Source of the DNA: Nemertoderma westbladi
Lineage: Eukaryota; Xenacoelomorpha; Nemertodermatida; Nemertodermatidae
Direction: 5' to 3'
DNA length: 64,000 nucleotides
Assembly (NCBI GenBank): GCA_032718475.1
Contig: JAUCBJ010009095.1
Location: forward strand, 25,511 to 89,510
Below, one piece after another: positions 61,101 to 64,000 of the stretch. Below the pieces are notes generated by a model. It was not told the DNA's origin and did not search any database. It saw nothing but the letters and a program-made list of their open reading frames with translations. Each line of letters begins with the position of its first letter. Positions within the stretch are counted from its first letter, which is position 1. The position numbers and the translations under genes were made by a program.

Positions 61101-63442
61101 CCCTTAATTAATCCACAACCCCTTAATTAATCCACAACCCCTTAATTAATTCACACCCCCTTAATTAATCCCCACCCCCTTAATTAATCCACAACCCCTT
61201 AATTAATCCACAACCCCTTAATTAATCCACAACCCCTTAATTAATTCACAACCCCTTAATTAATCCACACCCCCTTAATTAATCCACACCCCCTTAATTA
61301 ATCCACAACCCCTTAATTAATCCACAACCCCTTAATTAATTCACACCCCCTTAATTAATCCCCACCCCCTTAATTAATCCACAACCCCTTAATTAATTCA
61401 CAACCCCTTAATTAATCCCCACCCCCTTAATTAATCCACAACCCCTTAATTAATCCACAACCCCTTAATTAATCCACAACCCCTTAATTAATTCCACAAC
61501 CCCTTAATTAATCCACACCCCCTTAATTAATCCACACCCCCTTAATTAATCCACAACCCCTTAATTAATCCACACCCCCTTAATTAATCCACACCCCCTT
61601 AATTATTCCACAAACCCTTAATTAATCCACAACCCCTTAATTAATCCACAACCCCTTAATTAATCCACACCCCCTTAATTAATCCACAACCCCTTAATTA
61701 ATCCACAACCCCTTAATTAATCCACACCCCCTTAATTAATCCACAACCCCTTAATTAATCCACAACCCCTTAATTAATCCACAACCCCTTAATTAATCCA
61801 CACCCCCTTAATTAATCCACAACCCCTTAATTAATCCACAACCCCTTAATTAATCCACAACCCCTTAATTAATTCACACCCCCTTAATTAATCCACACCC
61901 CCTTAATTAATTCACACCCCCTTAATTAATCCACACCCCCTTAATTAATCCACAACCCCTTAATTAATTCACAACCCCTTAATTAATCCCCACCCCCTTA
62001 ATTAATCCACAACCCCTTAATTAATCCACAACCCCTTAATTAATCCCCACCCCCTTAATTAATCCACAACCCCTTAATTAATCCACAACCCCTTAATTAA
62101 TCCACAACCCCTTAATTAATTCACACCCCCTTAATTAATCCACACCCCCTTAATTAATTCACACCCCCTTAATTAATTCACAACCCCTTAATTAATCCCC
62201 ACCCCCTTAATTAATCCACAACCCCTTAATTAATCCACAACCCCTTAATTAATCCACAACCCCTTAATTAATTCACACCCCCTTAATTAATCCACACCCC
62301 CTTAATTAATTCACACCCCCTTAATTAATCCACAACCCCTTAATTAATTCACACCCCCTTAATTAATCCACAACCCCTTAATTAATTCACACCCCCTTAA
62401 TTATTCCACAAACCCTTAATTATTCCACAACCCCTTAATTAATCCACACCCCCTTAATTAATCCACACCCCCTTAATTAATCCACACCCCCTTAATTAAT
62501 TCCACAACCCCTTAATTAATCCACACCCCCTTAATTAATCCACACCCCCTTAATTAATCCACAACCCCTTAATTAATCCACACCCCCTTAATTAATCCAC
62601 ACCCCCTTAATTAATCCACAACCCCTTAATTAATCCACACCCCCTTAATTAATTCACACCCACTTAATTAATCCACACCCCCTTAATTAATCCACACCCC
62701 CTTAATTAATCCACACCCCCTTAATTAATTCACACCCACTTAATTATTCCACAAACCCTTAATTAATCCACAACCCCTTAATTAATTCACACCCACTTAA
62801 TTATTCCACAAACCCTTAATTAATCCACAACCCCTTAATTAATTCACACCCCCTTAATTAATCCACACCCCCTTAATTAATCCACACCCCCTTAATTAAT
62901 CCACACCCCCTTAATTAATCCCCACCCCCTTAATTAATCCACACCCCCTTAATTAATCCACACCCCCTTAATTAATCCACACCCCCTTAATTAATCCACA
63001 CCCCCTTAATTAATCCACACCCCCTTAATTAATCCCCACCCCCTTAATTAATCCACACCCCCTTAATTAATCCACACCCCCTTAATTAATCCACACCCCC
63101 TTAATTAATCCACACCCCCTTAATTAATCCACACCCCCTTAATTAATCCACACCCCCTTAATTAATTCACACCCCCTTAATTAATCCACACCCCCTTAAT
63201 TAAACCACACCCCCTTAATTAATCCACACCCCCTTAATTAATCCCCACCCCCCTAATTAATCCACACCCCCTTAATTAATTCACACCCCCTTAATTAAAC
63301 CACACCCCCTTAATTAATCCACACCCCCTTAATTAATCCCCACCCCCCTAATTAATCCACACCCCCTTAATTAATCCCCACCCCCCTAATTAATCCACAC
63401 CCCCTTAATTAATCCCCACCCCCCTAATTAATCCCCACCCCC
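58110..63442. repeat. 19-bp satellite, right arm (about 280 units)
   Basis: It has the same unit and orientation as the left arm, beginning with the TAATC duplication and aatccccaccccc. Variants differ from the left arm: acaacccc is common here (especially after about 58400), and tattcc, aaaccctt and cccactt forms occur, while the aatct unit of the left arm is absent. The final 150 bases carry cccccctaatt variants. No gene was seen in it. Confidence 0.97.
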
Positions 63443-64000
63443 TGTGACGGGATCAGAGATCCCGACCGGGTAGGTTGTTTATACGCGTCACCGCAGGCTT
63501 TAAGATGGTATTGATTGCTTGGCCGAGGCCGTTGGAGAAAAGCGTTCAGAGTTTTGATGTTATTCCTTGCGTTGTAATATATATATAATAATAGCAGCAC
63601 AATAAAGATTGTATATGTCTGATACCGGTAATGGTGATGTATGATGACAGCCGATATACGATGACGGTGAACAATGTTACCGGTATGCACTGAAACTGGG
63701 TAACTAACTAACTGAATCACAAACCGGTAACGGAAGGTAATATATGATTGATATACCAATATTGCTTTACCTCCTACGCTACTTTGGCCTGTTACCTAAT
63801 GGATGCTCTTCTGTGCCCTATCACGTGCTTTTCTCCGCCTTATTGGCAAATATCCTACTTGTCACCCTGGCACTCTCTGGGAGTGTTTCCCCTCTGCTGC
63901 TAGCCTCTACTAGCTGTGTCCCCTCCGAGGTGGTTTGACCTCTAACCTTCCTTTGTGCGTGGCTTCGGGGTGTGACGGGATCCAGGAGGGATCCCGATTT
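63443..64000 (+). mobile_element. possible LTR or other repeat starting at the satellite edge
   Basis: The satellite ends at TGTGACGGGATCAGAGATCCCGA, where gggatc and gatccc form a hairpin. A similar start, TGTGACGGGATC followed by a second gatccc half, recurs at 63971, which is 528 bases on. TGTGACGGG is a familiar style of LTR start, so this could be an LTR or a pair of related LTR starts, cut by the window end. The sequence between has three ACCGGT-type palindromes and a pyrimidine-rich stretch. The short ORFs on either strand have no recognisable domain. Confidence 0.35.

Noticed and set aside
63744-63938. 64-codon hydrophobic ORF
   Set aside because: It is short, has no domain, and lies in pyrimidine-rich repeat sequence that gives Leu/Ser/Pro by composition.

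Overview
The window looks like invertebrate animal (metazoan) DNA: GT-AG introns in a host gene, a BEL/Pao LTR retrotransposon, an APE-type LINE, a SINE-like insertion and three tandem-repeat families. No bacterial-type gene, tRNA, rRNA or CRISPR array was seen. The species cannot be fixed; a marine invertebrate such as a mollusc is a guess.

Layout. (1) 1-35457: a 41-bp satellite of roughly 860 copies, broken by a 100-N assembly gap at 13943-14042. (2) 35437-39984, minus strand: five small exons of a split host gene, none fully described by ORF calling alone. They join in phase with GT-AG introns and no stop over about 250 codons. The protein resembles the region after the VWA domain in hemicentin/VWA7-like secreted proteins. 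The 2.9-kb intron between the second and third exons seen here holds a decayed LINE in the same orientation and a 15-bp minisatellite. (3) 40192-41710 and 58110-63442: two arms of one 19-bp satellite, split by (4) a 16.4-kb BEL/Pao element at 41711-58109. Its LTRs begin TGT and end ACA, it has a 5-bp TAATC target duplication, and its LTRs differ by about nine substitutions. (5) 63443-64000: an LTR-like start that recurs near the window end.

Main observation. The 41-bp satellite begins exactly at the 3' end of the last visible exon. Each monomer is about 20 bases of exon end joined to about 21 bases of intron start, so on the gene's sense strand almost every monomer carries the 5' splice site GGGTAAGAAT. 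The downstream intron therefore opens with hundreds of tandem copies of its own splice donor over at least 35 kb.

The BEL/Pao element has an unusual extra upstream ORF (Ala/Glu-rich coiled coil), then gag-protease-RT-RNase H-integrase, then a heavily broken accessory ORF. It is disabled here by an in-frame TGA in ORF1, a 1-nt frameshift at RT motif A and an in-frame TGA in the integrase. Its gag spacer region also holds seven near-consensus 5' splice sites, all in the same codon phase, within 780 bases.
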